A stretch of DNA of 64,000 nucleotides from Thereva unica (GCA_949987705.1 OX465281.1:100210548-100274547), one strand, 5' to 3'. Positions 22,701-32,951 are shown, counted from the first letter of the stretch. Program-made: numbers and translations. Notes: a model not told the origin generated them from the sequence alone.

Positions 22701-24381
22701 AGTAGTGCTTTCTTCTTTTACTACACTATGGTGAGGTAGATAGTTGGGCATGTAATCGACTGGGTCGTCTTCATCGACGATCTCCATATGTCCTAAGTTA
22801 AGATACTCATCCATAAACTTTTTATACTCTACTTTTAATGTTGGGTTTCTGAGAAGTTTCTTTTCTACACTGAGAAATCTTTTCAGAGCAATTGCTCGAG
22901 ACTCGCCTAATACGGGTGCAGTTGGATGTGATTTAAATGGAAGGTTTAGCTCATATCTTCCACTTGAGAGTCGTTTATGAGTGGTTTGAAAGTGGTTTTC
23001 ACACATTACTTCTTCTTTTGTATGATGTTGTTTATTGGGAATTTCGTCGACTTCCCAGAATTTCTTTAACAATTCATCAATTGTGGGTTTATTCGTGCAC
23101 ACTAGACTTATGGTAGTTCGAGTTTCTGGTGTACTAGTAGTTGGTCCACAAAGGATCCAACCCAGGGAGGTACATTGGGCTATAGGACTATTAGGTGCCC
23201 CTTTGATAACTCGGCCTTCTATAATTTTTACATATGCATCTACCCCTAGCAGTATATCAATGTCCCCTGTGTTGAAGTAGAAGGGATCGGCTAGCTGTAA
23301 CCCTTCAAGATGAGTCCACCTTTGAGGGTTAGTTGAATATGATGGTAGTTTTCCTGTGATTTGGTTAATCACGAAGGCTTGAAGTTCAATGTTTTGATCA
23401 TCTTTAAAATGTGCTCCGAAATTGAGGTTGGTAACTCCGCGAATGGTATCCAATTCGACATTTCCGACACAGGTGATTCCTAAATCTGTTGTTTTTCTTT
23501 TTAATTTAAGTAGTTGAGCACTTCTTTCTGTAATAAATGATACTTCTGATCCTGGATCTACCAAGGCTCTAAGGGTGATAGTACCAGCTTCAGTGCTGTG
23601 TACCTTAATAAGAGCTGTGGCGAGGAGCGTACTGGTGTGTGTTGGTTTCTTTGCTAGGTAGGTGTGCACAGGTGTCGGGGCCAAGTGATCTGGATCAGTT
23701 TGTGGAGTATTGTTTCGAGGTGAGGCATTAATCTTATCAAGATGTAAGAAAGTGTTGTGTTTCTTTTGGCATTTATGGCATGAGGAGGTTTTTGGGCAGT
23801 GACTTGTAATGTGTGTATTCCCAAAACAGTTGCAGCATAGACCCTTGCGTCGAGTGTAATTAAGACGCTGGTTGGGGTTCATTTTTATAAACTGTGGGCA
23901 TTCACGAAACAGGTGAAATTTGTTGCAAGGGCACTTAACTGCAGATCCTCTTGAATGTGTAGGGTTTGTTAATTGATGTGGTTGGGCTAAATGCACCTTG
24001 GTGCTTTCTGGTTTACTGTTGAATGGGGTTTCACGAGTAATATTTTTTGCACCCCCAATGGATTCTAAGGTACGAAATCGTCTTTCGATGAAATTCTTAA
24101 ATTCGTTGATGGTGGGTAAAGCGGTTGCATCATTGCGGGTGCTTAAATTTGTTTCCCAATGTGTGATTGTTTCACGATTCAGTTTTTGGGTAAGAAGGTG
24201 TATTACTAATGGGTCCCAATTTGTGGTTATGACCTTAAGACCTTTTAATGCTTCTAGCACTTCATTTAATTTGTCCAGCATTCTTCTTAATTGCTGAGCA
24301 GTCTCTTGACTGTGGGTAGGCATGGATATTAGCAGGTTCAGTTGGGCGGTAACAAGGATGCGATGATTGTGATATCGCCCC
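19719..24381 (-). CDS. BEL/Pao Gag C-terminal part and Pol (second element), cut at its 5' side
   Basis: Open frame from the Polinton border at 24381 to the stop at 19719. Order: rest of Gag; zinc fingers CCNCFGNTHITSHC and CHKCQKKH; protease (ALVDPGSEVSFITERS, D-P-G instead of D-S/T-G); reverse transcriptase with FTADIEKMYRQI and FYVDDLMSG; RNase H (IHGFCDASVQAYAA, LWSDSTITLSWIQGHP); integrase with HKCLTCW, GIDFCGPI, FSDCGTNF and the Glu in PHFGGLWESGV. The catalytic residues of RT and integrase are present. The first part of Gag lies 17 kb away at 41331-41971, and both parts are in the same reading phase on either side of the 6-bp duplication. The Polinton alone therefore disrupted it. The usual BEL Gag-Pol is one polyprotein. 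Confidence 0.93.
24376..24381. repeat. Target-site duplication CGCCCC, left copy (Polinton)
   Basis: CGCCCC directly before the Polinton end AGTAGGTATG; the same six bases follow the other end at 41331-41336. Six bases is the standard Polinton duplication length. Confidence 0.95.
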
Positions 24382-24674
24382 AGTAGGTATGGGGACGGTT
24401 GAGCCTGGGAACCAGGTCAAGGTCACCGCCCATCGAATCTGGGTCAAGGCCATCAATCAATCACCTGTTGGTGGCCATGGATCTAGGTCACGGGGTCTAC
24501 GACCGTGGGACTGGTTAGCTGGGCTGGGCTGTGGGCTCGGCTAGGGACTCGGTGGGGCTGGGCTGGGCTGTGGGCTCGGCTGGGGACTCGGTGGGGCCGG
24601 GCTGGGCTGGGGACTCGGCTAGGGACCCGGTGGGGGCTGGTAGGTACTTGTTTATGCTGTGGCGGAAGCTATCG
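24382..24674 (+). repeat. Left terminal inverted repeat of the Polinton
   Basis: About 293 bp matching 40933-41330 in inverse. The outer 150 bp are unique sequence; the inner part is GC-rich tandem repeats of about 40 bp (GGCTGTGGGCTCGGCT, GGGACTCGGTGGGG), roughly 2.5 copies against about 5 at the right end, which makes the two TIRs differ by about 105 bp. Confidence 0.92.
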
Positions 24675-25739
24675 CCAGAGCCGCGACGGAACCTGTTATT
24701 GATCGATTTTGTAAGTGCCCTGGCCTCTGTACGTACAATAAGTATATACCCTCCCTGTCAATTTTTGTATATTTTTTTTTGTTACTCTCTCTTACCCTGT
24801 ATTAAATTAATAAATAAAGTCATTCAATCACCCATCGCTTGGGAATCGAACTAGCGCCACGCAAATCGCGAACAGAAAAACCAACGCCTTAGCCAACTTG
24901 ACCAAGACGACAGTTGAATGGAGTTGGATTATTTCTGTACATATGCAGTTGTGAAATTCTATTTTTAGATCTTGCGGCTCAGTGAGCCGATGAAAATAAC
25001 GTGCACATGTGCAGCTGCAAGAGCCTAAGAAAATGAAAAAGAAAGACCATTTCCATTAGCAATATGTATTTAAAAACACATTTTTCAGCCCACGATAATT
25101 TATTGTCAACAGTCAAGTTGACATGCTATTTTTAAATTTTCGTTGAAATAATAATAGTTTGAAAAATAAAAAAATATCAAAAATAAAAGCACTTTTTTTA
25201 CAATTTTTTATTTTATTTTTTTCTTTCATTTACAATAATAATCTGAAAAATAAAACATCAAAATAAATAAAACAAATTTTGTACTTTTACATATTTATAA
25301 AAATATATTTTCTTCTACTATTTTTGAAAATGAGATCAAAGGTATTACCCTTTTCTCCCAAATTCACTACACCATATTTTTTATTCCTCTATCAGAGAGG
25401 TTGCTATGAGCCGATGAAAATAACGTGCACATGTGCAGCTGCAAGAGCCTAAGAAAATGAAAAAGAAAGAGCATTTCCATTAGCAATATGTATTTAAAAA
25501 CACATTTTTCAGCCCACGATAATTAATTGGCATAAGTACCATATACCAAAATTTGTTGTCAACAGTCAAGTTGACATGCTATTTTTAAATTTTCGCTGAA
25601 ATAATAATAGTTTGAAAAATAAAAACACATTTTTTTTTTACAATTTTTTATTTTATTTTTTTTCTTTTATTTACAATAATAAGCTGAAAAATAAAACATC
25701 AAAATAAATAAAACAAATTTTATACTTTTACATATGTAT
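24675..25739. other. Spacer between left TIR and first Polinton gene, with a tandem duplication
   Basis: 24984-25407 and 25408-25869 are direct copies (both open GAGCCGATGAAAATAACG). The second runs into the 3' end of the gene at 25740-26207, so the first contains a copy of that gene's last 30 or so codons. No other gene is seen. Confidence 0.75.
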
Positions 25740-26207
25740 TTATAAAAATATATTTTCTTCTACTACAATTTTTTTGAAAATGAGATCAAAGGTATTACCC
25801 TTTTCTCCCAAATTCACTACACCATATTTTTTATTTTTTAATAAATTTATTCCTCTATCAGAGAGGTTGTTATACCTAACCGGAAGGTATATGTTTCCTT
25901 CATCCAGCTCCGCCACCACCTTCTTCCCGAACGGCGTTTCTATTCGCCGAACATCATGTACCCGGTAAAGATGATCCACTTTCATGTCTTTTAAAGACAT
26001 ACTTTTTTTGTATCTGCATCTGTTGATCTCCTCCAAAATCTTCTCCTCTTCATCACCATCATCGTCATCCACCGCGATGGGGAGTATGCTGCTGTGGTTA
26101 ATTCTTTTGTAGCTGCTGGTTTCACCCATCCTTCCTTCTCCATCTAAAATTCGCCTTTTTACACCTTTGCTGCTTGACTGCTTCCTTTCTATTTCGAAGT
26201 TATCCAT
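25740..26207 (-). CDS. Polinton protein of unknown function, possibly OB-fold ssDNA-binding
   Basis: 155 residues, ATG at 26207. The N-terminal third is basic and low-complexity, followed by an acidic run (DDDDGDEEE). Residues 75-150 look like a small beta-rich domain: HLYRVHDVRRIETPFGKKVV, then LPVRYNNL, KYGVVNLG and FDLIFKK. The spacing of short strands around T-x-(Y/F)-G and L-P-x-R resembles small proteins seen in other insect Polintons and recalls OB-fold DNA-binding domains; that is inference. Transcribed away from the Q-rich gene from an inverted-repeat promoter region. Its 3' end is duplicated downstream. Confidence 0.7.
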   Translation of the reverse strand: MDNFEIERKQSSSKGVKRRILDGEGRMGETSSYKRINHSSILPIAVDDDDGDEEEKILEEINRCRYKKSMSLKDMKVDHLYRVHDVRRIETPFGKKVVAELDEGNIYLPVRYNNLSDRGINLLKNKKYGVVNLGEKGNTFDLIFKKIVVEENIFL

Positions 26208-26399
26208 GATCTAAGGAGAAAAAAAATTTATTAAATAAATAATTTAAATTAGGCAGTCACTACCAAATTCTTACCTCTTTATTTTAAGCTCGAACTGTCT
26301 CTACTGTTGCTCTCTGCTGCTGCTGATGTAACTCCCTCCTTACACTTATGTCTTATTGTCTCTGCTGCTGCTGATGCAACTCCCTCCTTACACTTATTG

Positions 26400-26920
26400 T
26401 CGGTCAGAACTAATCTGGCAAAATTCGCCTCTGATTTCAGTTCGGCTAAGAAGCCTCTTACTGTGTTCTGCTTAATTTGATTTCTGATTCCCAATCTCGA
26501 GTGCATGGGTTTATATATACACAGAAACCCCTACCATTTCTACTAGACATTTTACTAGTTGGTATACAGAGTACCTGATTGCATATGCATTCTCTTTTTA
26601 ACGTAATTTTACCATGAAGTAACTGCACCTGCTTTAAATTATTATTAAAGGTACGGGTTTAAATGATGATGAAATAATCTTGCAATGCAATGCAATTTCC
26701 TATGTAATTTTACTACAAAGTAACTGCACTTGCCTTGAATTATTATTAAAAGGTAGGGACTTGCTTTTCTTATGCAAAAATGAAGGGGATTTGTGTATAT
26801 AAACCCATGCACTCGAGATTGGGAATCAGAAAATCAAATTAAGCAGAACACAGTAAGAGGCTTCTTAGCCGAACTGAAATCAGAGGCAAATTTTTGCCAG
26901 ATTAGTTCTGACCGACTTTT
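26400..26920. promoter_or_regulatory. Divergent promoter region with inverted leader copies
   Basis: About 120 bp around 26400-26520 recur inverted at 26795-26920. In each, a TATATAAA box stands before CCCATGCACTCGAGATTGGG (plus-strand TATA 26796-26803; minus-strand box near 26510-26519). Between them, 26600-26650 and 26704-26755 are direct repeats (AGTAACTGCAC(C/T)TGC, AATTATTATTAAA). The arrangement drives the gene at 25740-26207 leftwards and the Q-rich/PolB side rightwards. The ATG 11-14 bp after each TATA lies upstream of the expected transcription start. Confidence 0.65.
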
Positions 26921-27169
26921 GTTTTTCTAGTGTCGACAATAAGACATAAATGCAAGGAGGGAGTTGCATCAGCAGAGAGCAACAGACACCAGCAGTCGTG
27001 GTGGAGTTCAGCAGCAGAGGAGAATAAAAGGAGAAATCGGTTGCAGCAACAGGAACAGCAGTGGCTGAAGTCGAAACTAGGACCAGCACCTCCAGATTAC
27101 AACCGGAAGCAGCAACAGCAACAGCAGCCGTGCTTTGCAGCAGAAGAGGATAGTAGGAGGAGAGATTTG

Positions 27170-27640
27170 ATGCAGCAATCTGGTAGAAGAAAAATTTCCT
27201 TAAAGGAATACCAGGAAAGACAGCAACAGCAGCCGTGGTTTGCAGCAGAGGATAGTAGAAGAAGATATTGGTTGCAGCACCAGCAACAGGTTCAGCAACA
27301 GCAAGAGGTGCAGCAGCAGCAGCAACAACAACAGGTACAACAACGACAACCTGGTAGAAGAAAAATTTCCTTAAAGGAATACCAGGAAAGACAGCAGCAG
27401 CAGCGTCAGAAGTCAGCAGAAGGACCAGCACCTCTGCTCATTGCAGACTTAATTAAAAAAAAAGATCATCAACAACAAAAAGGAGGTGGATTTAAACGTG
27501 GAGGTGTGAAAGTTCACCTCAGACGAGAAATTTCACAGTTAAAGCGTATCGAAAGGATAGCTTTAACTGTAGAAGAAAAGCTTTTCTTTAAAAAAGAGAT
27601 TAAAAAAATAAATAAAATTTTAAAAAAAATAAATAAATAA
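27170..27640 (+). CDS. Gln-rich Polinton protein of unknown function (start uncertain)
   Basis: The frame is open from 26912 to 27640, but its first in-frame ATG is at 27170, giving 156 residues; an upstream spliced exon or a non-ATG start is possible. The block SGRRKISLKEYQERQQQQ occurs twice (second time PGRRKISLKEYQERQQQQ) within poly-Gln. The C-terminus is basic and Lys-rich (KKEIKKINKILKKINK). No known domain is recognised. It precedes the polymerase gene by 57 bp on the same strand. The reading frame before 27170 keeps a piece (TIRHKCKEGVASA) that also appears in the inverted copy at 26300-26420, so the N-terminus may once have been longer. Confidence 0.5.
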   Translation: MQQSGRRKISLKEYQERQQQQPWFAAEDSRRRYWLQHQQQVQQQQEVQQQQQQQQVQQRQPGRRKISLKEYQERQQQQRQKSAEGPAPLLIADLIKKKDHQQQKGGGFKRGGVKVHLRREISQLKRIERIALTVEEKLFFKKEIKKINKILKKINK

Positions 27641-27697
27641 AATTTAAAAAATAAATTATTATTATTTTACAATTAATTTTTTATTTCTATTGAAAAA

Positions 27698-30600
27698 ATG
27701 AGCAAATATACGATCACGAGAGATGTGATAACGTATATCAGGGCTTTTAAAGTGAGAGGGCGAAAAATTAATTTTAAAATTAATAACCCTCCTGACAATG
27801 TAGACCCAATTGAATGGTTCAAAAGGGCAGTTGACGATATTGTAGAGCATGCACTACTAGGAGTTCAGCCCGAAGATTTCGTTGGATTTACTTTTTGTGG
27901 AGCCACCTTCATGGAGAGAGGTCCAGGGTGGTTAAGTTATAGATTGGCATCCACAGTTAATTCAAGTGATGTTTGGGATATGATAGGAAAAATTTTTCAA
28001 AGCAATTCCAATGGATTAAGTACAGACACGTTTTGTTTAAATGTTACCACCGTTAGACTGCCACAAGGGAGAGGAAATGATAGAACAAGGAAATACAACA
28101 CATTCGATGAGGAATGTGCAAAAAGGAGGGGAATTGTAGTTATAAAAAATGAGGATAATATGTGCTTACCACGTGCTCTGGTTGTTGCCATGTCCAATGT
28201 GAATAGGGAGCCCGAGTATGCCAAAGTAAGGAAGGATATTGAACAATTACAAACTCAGCGAGCTATGCAGTTAATGAAAGATTGTGAAATAGATATTCCA
28301 AATGGAGGTGCAGGAATTCCAGAGCTTCAAAAATTCCAGGAACATTTGCAAGACTACTACAAGATTACAGTGTATAGATATGGCGCCAAAGGAAGGGATG
28401 TGATTTTTAAAGGACAGAGTGCAGGAAAACATCTAAATTTGTTGTACCACAACAATCATTATAACGTTATAGTTTCGCTAACCGCTACATTTTGTTGTGG
28501 CTATTATTGTGAGGAATGTCATACACCGTACAATCAAAAAAACAAACACAGATGCGGTGGAACATGTCCGTGTTGTCAACAAGCTCCTGCATGTACAAAA
28601 GACTTGGCTGAGAAATTATGCAAAGATTGTAATCGCCATTTTAGAGGAGAATGTTGCTTCAACAATCACAAAGCTTCAGGGTCTCTAAATAAGAAAAGTG
28701 TCTGCGAAATAGTAAATAAATGCAGAGATTGTCTAAAGACATATAAAGCAGACAAAACTCATATATGTAATGAATATTTTTGCAACATCTGTGATAAACA
28801 TGTAGAACAAGGACACTTCTGTTTTATTCAACCAGATATCAGAACACCATCAACAAAAGATACTCTTTTCGTCTTTTACGACTTGGAAACAAGGCAGGAG
28901 AAAGTTGTAGGGGAAAAGTATATAGAAGGAGAATCGGTTGGAGAAATAAAGTTGCACGAGCCAAATTTATGTGTAGTTGCGAAGCGTTGTGAACTCTGCA
29001 TTGATATAGAAAAGTTGTGTTTTTGTCAAAAATGTGGATTTCGATTGAAGATTTATGAAACAAGTGTGGTAAGCAAGTTTTTGAAAGATTTGTTGGAGTT
29101 CCGAAAGAAATTTAAAAAGGTAGTAGTCATAGCTCATAATGGTCAGGCGTTTGACCATCAATTCATATTGAATTACATTCTGAAAAAAACAGACCTGAAA
29201 CCCGAATTAATAATGCGAGGAACGAAAATTATAATGATGCAGTTGGCCAATATAAAATTTATTGACTCACTAAATTACTTTCCTATGAGCCTATCGCAAC
29301 TACCAAAGGCCTTTGATTTACCAGCCGTATTCAAGAAAGGGTATTTCCCTCATCTATTTAATACAATCGAAAATGAAAAATATATTGGATTACTACCACC
29401 TGCTGAATATTATAGCCCTGATTCTATGAAAACCGAAGATCGTGATAGCTTCCTCAAATGGTACGATCTACATAAAAATGATGAATTCAATATGCAGCGT
29501 GACATTGTCGACTATTGCATTAGCGATGTGCAGATTTTGACTGAAGCATGCCTAAAATTCAGAAAATTGATGTTAACAGAATGTAAAGTGGATCCATTTG
29601 TTGAGGCGACAACTATTGCCTCCGCATGCAACCTGGTTTTTCGACGCAATTATCTTAGACCGAATACGATCGGTATTATCCCAAGGAAGGGATATCGAAA
29701 TGCCGATAATCAGTCAACAGTAGCAATTCAGTGGTTAATATCGGAAGAAAAGAGCAGGAGAATTAATATTACACATGCTGCCAAACAAAGAGAAGTTGTA
29801 TTGAGTGGAGTAAAAGTAGACGGCTATTGTGCAGAGACTAATCAAATTTTTGAATTCCATGGCTGCTATTACCATGGACATCCCACATGTTTAAAACATA
29901 ATCGTGATCAACCTCTTCATGATGACCGAAGCGATACTCTAAATCACCGATATGAAGTAACAGTCGCAAAGACACAGCGTTTACGTTCCTATGGATACGA
30001 GGTCATTGAGATGTGGGAGTGTGATTTTCGTAAGCTAATGAATACGAACAAAGACATTTACGCTTTAAGAAACCATCCGTTACTAGCAAATTCACCTTTG
30101 AATCCTAGAGATGCTTTTTATGGAGGTCGGACAGGTAATGCTTATACACATTACGAATGCAAGCCAGGTGAAAAAATAAAATACATAGATGTATGCTCAT
30201 TGTATCCATGGGTTTGCAAGTATGGGAAATTTCCAATTGGTCATCCTGAATTATTTGTCGGAACAGATGCATGCTCCAAAGTTGATTTAAATAAAATAGA
30301 GGGACTAATTAAATGTAAGATTTTACCACCTGAAGAATTGTATCATCCCGTTTTACCGATTAAACAGAATAATAAATTAATGTTCCCATTGTGCTATAGA
30401 TGTAGTGAAGAGAAAAACCAGCACCCAGAATGCTCACATATAGATGAGGAGAGAGCTCTAAAAGGAACCTGGGTAATTGACGAGGTAAAAATGGCCCTAA
30501 GCAGAGGATACAAAATGCTGAATATATACGAAATATGGAGCTATGAAACTGAGATGTACGACAAATCAACCCTCTCAGGTGGTCTATTCACTTCAATGAT

Positions 30601-31501
30601 GAACAAATTTATTAAAATGAAACAGCAAGCATCAGGATGGCCCAGCAAATGCACTTCGAATGAAGCGGAAAAGAGGAAATACTTAGAGGAATTTCTACAA
30701 AATGAAGGTGTACAACTAGAGTATTCAGAAGTTGACAAGAATCCTGGACTAAGATCGCTAGCTAAGCTAATTTTAAACTCCTTTTGGGGAAAGTTTGGAC
30801 AGCGAGAAAACCAACCGAAGACCAGTATAATTAACAGCTCGGGAGAATTGTATCAGCTGATAATCAATCCGGCAGTAGAAGTACAACATCTTTTCCCAAT
30901 CAATGAAGAAACGCTTATTGTGAACTGGAGTTACAGAGAAGAAGCTGCAGAATCTCTGGGAACCGTTAACGTATCAATAGCGTCTTACACCACTACCCAG
31001 GCACGACTTAAGCTGTTTGGCTATTTGGAGCAGTTAGGAGAACGAGTTTTATATTATGACACGGATTCCGTCATATATATTAGCAGAGAGGGAGAATACG
31101 ACCCACCAACAGGAGAATTCATTGGAGATATGACCGATGAATTAGAAAGCTACGGGCCTGGAAGTTATATCAAGATTTTTGCAAGTGGAGGCCCTAAAAA
31201 TTATGCATACGCAGTTTATTGTACAAAAGATGGATCCATCAAGTTGCAGAGTAAAGTAAAGGGAATCTGTTTGAATTATGAAGCCTCGCAACATGTAAAT
31301 TTTGATTCAATTAAAAATATGATATTAAATAACAACAGGGAAGACCATATCCCCATTCTATCCAAAAATATTCGACGCACAAAAGATCACGAGGTAGTAA
31401 CAGTTCCAGAAATAAAAAAATATAAAGTGACTTCAAATAAACGAAGATTTCTGGAAGATCACAGCTCACTACCATATGGGTTTAAAAGACAGAAAAGATG
31501 A
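27698..31501 (+). CDS. Protein-primed DNA polymerase B with OTU-like N-terminal region
   Basis: 1267 residues, ATG at 27698. Residues about 145-260 look like an OTU cysteine-protease fold: NEDNMCLPRA (Cys156; canonical D-G-N-C) and NNHYNVI (His254). A Cys/His-rich region follows (residues 265-380). Exonuclease motifs: FYDLETR (Asp395, Glu397), IAHNGQAFDHQF, YCISDVQIL. Polymerase motifs: DVCSLYPW near 832, LILNSFWGKFGQR near 1025, YYDTDSV near 1119. This is the replicative enzyme of Polintons and would start synthesis from a protein bound to the TIR ends. OTU-like N-termini occur in PolB of adintovirus-type elements; here they could remove ubiquitin or serve only as structure. All catalytic residues are present and the gene is uninterrupted. 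Confidence 0.97.
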   Translation: MSKYTITRDVITYIRAFKVRGRKINFKINNPPDNVDPIEWFKRAVDDIVEHALLGVQPEDFVGFTFCGATFMERGPGWLSYRLASTVNSSDVWDMIGKIFQSNSNGLSTDTFCLNVTTVRLPQGRGNDRTRKYNTFDEECAKRRGIVVIKNEDNMCLPRALVVAMSNVNREPEYAKVRKDIEQLQTQRAMQLMKDCEIDIPNGGAGIPELQKFQEHLQDYYKITVYRYGAKGRDVIFKGQSAGKHLNLLYHNNHYNVIVSLTATFCCGYYCEECHTPYNQKNKHRCGGTCPCCQQAPACTKDLAEKLCKDCNRHFRGECCFNNHKASGSLNKKSVCEIVNKCRDCLKTYKADKTHICNEYFCNICDKHVEQGHFCFIQPDIRTPSTKDTLFVFYDLETRQEKVVGEKYIEGESVGEIKLHEPNLCVVAKRCELCIDIEKLCFCQKCGFRLKIYETSVVSKFLKDLLEFRKKFKKVVVIAHNGQAFDHQFILNYILKKTDLKPELIMRGTKIIMMQLANIKFIDSLNYFPMSLSQLPKAFDLPAVFKKGYFPHLFNTIENEKYIGLLPPAEYYSPDSMKTEDRDSFLKWYDLHKNDEFNMQRDIVDYCISDVQILTEACLKFRKLMLTECKVDPFVEATTIASACNLVFRRNYLRPNTIGIIPRKGYRNADNQSTVAIQWLISEEKSRRINITHAAKQREVVLSGVKVDGYCAETNQIFEFHGCYYHGHPTCLKHNRDQPLHDDRSDTLNHRYEVTVAKTQRLRSYGYEVIEMWECDFRKLMNTNKDIYALRNHPLLANSPLNPRDAFYGGRTGNAYTHYECKPGEKIKYIDVCSLYPWVCKYGKFPIGHPELFVGTDACSKVDLNKIEGLIKCKILPPEELYHPVLPIKQNNKLMFPLCYRCSEEKNQHPECSHIDEERALKGTWVIDEVKMALSRGYKMLNIYEIWSYETEMYDKSTLSGGLFTSMMNKFIKMKQQASGWPSKCTSNEAEKRKYLEEFLQNEGVQLEYSEVDKNPGLRSLAKLILNSFWGKFGQRENQPKTSIINSSGELYQLIINPAVEVQHLFPINEETLIVNWSYREEAAESLGTVNVSIASYTTTQARLKLFGYLEQLGERVLYYDTDSVIYISREGEYDPPTGEFIGDMTDELESYGPGSYIKIFASGGPKNYAYAVYCTKDGSIKLQSKVKGICLNYEASQHVNFDSIKNMILNNNREDHIPILSKNIRRTKDHEVVTVPEIKKYKVTSNKRRFLEDHSSLPYGFKRQKR

Positions 31502-31722
31502 GAAAATGTGTTTGTTTGAGTGGCAATAGCAACAACAGAGAGATATATATGAATAAGTTTCGTGGACTAGGCCTATAGGGGATACCACATTTAAAAAAAA
31601 CGCACCAAAAACTCTACCTCATGGGTGGTGTGGAAACGAGTTATATGTCAAGGAATTATATATAAGAGCTTAAAATAAGTATTTAACAATCATTCAGAGT
31701 TTTCATTTGAATACTAAAAGTC
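31502..31722 (+). promoter_or_regulatory. Spacer with TATA promoter for the 158-residue gene
   Basis: TATATATAAG at 31657-31666 is followed about 30 bp later by the initiator-like TCATTCAG (31690-31697), 26 bp before the ATG at 31723. No coding sequence. Confidence 0.6.
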
Positions 31723-32199
31723 ATGAATCCGAAAGCAGTTATTATAGATGCTCAGTTTGTCAGTGGAAATAATTATCAGTTGTTTGCTAAGGAGTTGGTA
31801 GTTTTACGTCATGGATCACTTGTACCAGAGTTGTATTTTTTTAAGTCCCCATATCCGTACAATGAATTATCACCAAGAGCTCGTTGGCAAGATGATTTCA
31901 ACTTTAACAAAATAAATGGATTAAGATGGAATGGAGGAAATATTGATTACAACGAATTGCCCCACATACTGGCAATATATTCAAATTTAACTATTTATGT
32001 GAAAGGACCTGAAAAGAGGAAATTTATCCAAAAATACCTTCCAGAATCTAAAATAATTCTACTTGAAATTCCAAAGCTACGCAACTTGCAAGCTTTTGAG
32101 TCGTTCTGTATGATTCACGGAAAGTTACCTACTATGCGCTGTGCTGTACAAAACTGTGTTAATATATATTTGTATATGTTAGTGAATAAAAGGTTTTAA
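31723..32199 (+). CDS. Polinton protein of unknown function (158 residues)
   Basis: ATG at 31723, own TATA promoter. Recognisable pattern: N-terminal VIIDAQFVSG, KELVVLRHGS, then LRWNGGNIDYNELP, then IYVKGPEKRKFIQKYLP and KIILLEIPKL. The strand pattern and the conserved acidic positions recall an RNase H-like exonuclease fold that has been reduced, but this is inference only. The shorter protein at 33461-33796 shows a parallel layout (KEIIFKYP; IFVRGTSTKEFINNYV; VIDLEAAF), so the two may be distant paralogues. The gene meets the oppositely directed gene at 32237 tail to tail. Confidence 0.7.
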   Translation: MNPKAVIIDAQFVSGNNYQLFAKELVVLRHGSLVPELYFFKSPYPYNELSPRARWQDDFNFNKINGLRWNGGNIDYNELPHILAIYSNLTIYVKGPEKRKFIQKYLPESKIILLEIPKLRNLQAFESFCMIHGKLPTMRCAVQNCVNIYLYMLVNKRF

Positions 32200-32236
32200 A
32201 ATAAAAAAAATATTTTTAGTTTTATTTATTTATTTA
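32200..32236. terminator. Shared convergent 3' end region
   Basis: 37 bp between two converging stop codons. AATAAA occurs on the plus strand at the end of the left gene, and AATAAATAAATAAATAAAAC on the minus strand for the right gene, so both polyadenylation signals overlap the spacer. Confidence 0.6.
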
Positions 32237-32905
32237 TTAGAAATTTATCGTATCAAAAACAAGATTAACAGTACAATACAAAGGTATCTCATAAAACAAC
32301 CGTGAATAATTCAAATGAATGTATGAGGTACGAGATGGTATAAAGAAATCTTCACATGGTAATGTTAATATATTTTTTTCCTTACATTTTTCAACATACT
32401 TTTTATAAAACTCCTTCACGCTATCAGAAGCATTGTTGTTGTGGTACATAACGATATTTAAAAATTTCAGCATTTCAAATAATTTACAAAGTTCCGTTTG
32501 TCTTAGAGTGATGCTGCCACCGCCAATGGGGATTTTATGTTCCTGCTTTAACGCCTCCTGGTTTGGTGGTAATAGTTCGATTTGACCTTGCAAGTTACAC
32601 AGATAAGAAAAAACGGTTGTCCATCCAGGGTATGTTGTTGAAACAGGAAAACGGCCATGTTGATGAAACACTATTTTGGCCTCGAATGATGATGTATCAA
32701 ACCCAAGTATAACTTTTCTGTTATGGCAATCGTCTAGATGGTACGTGTAATTTAACAAAAGATTTTCACCGGGTACTTCTGCTACACATCTGGACAGCTT
32801 CTTCTTCTTGTTGTTAGATGTTGTTGTTGCGGCTGCTCCTGGAACGGATTCACATTTAGGCAGCTTAGCCTTTCCGATCCTTTGTCTCCTACGTGATGGC
32901 TCCAT
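32237..32905 (-). CDS. Polinton protein of unknown function (222 residues)
   Basis: The first ATG of the frame is at 32905 (MEPSRRRQRIGKAKLP); the frame is open further up but only with a GTG. The N-terminal 45 residues are basic and low-complexity. The rest is a likely globular domain (VILGFDTSSFEAKIVFHQHG, YPGWTTVFSYL, GGGSITLRQTELCKLFEMLK). The family is unknown to me beyond its position in insect Polintons. A TATA box (TATAAAA at 32964-32958, minus strand) and an initiator TTCAGTG about 30 bp further give it its own promoter. It would be made separately from the capsid block. Confidence 0.7.
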   Translation of the reverse strand: MEPSRRRQRIGKAKLPKCESVPGAAATTTSNNKKKKLSRCVAEVPGENLLLNYTYHLDDCHNRKVILGFDTSSFEAKIVFHQHGRFPVSTTYPGWTTVFSYLCNLQGQIELLPPNQEALKQEHKIPIGGGSITLRQTELCKLFEMLKFLNIVMYHNNNASDSVKEFYKKYVEKCKEKNILTLPCEDFFIPSRTSYIHLNYSRLFYEIPLYCTVNLVFDTINF

Positions 32906-32951
32906 GTTACTCCAAATAAACTTGCACACTGAATATTCATACTTTGTGGGT

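Noticed and set aside
24505..24854. Gly/Trp-rich frames in the Polinton left TIR (and similar ones at 40784-41313)
   Set aside because: Periodic translation of the GC-rich tandem repeat; no real protein features.
26279..26506. 75-codon minus-strand frame starting MHSRLGIRN
   Set aside because: Its ATG is only about 4-14 bp from a TATA box, upstream of the expected transcript start. Treated as promoter/leader; noted as a finding because its inverse copy shares part of the frame.
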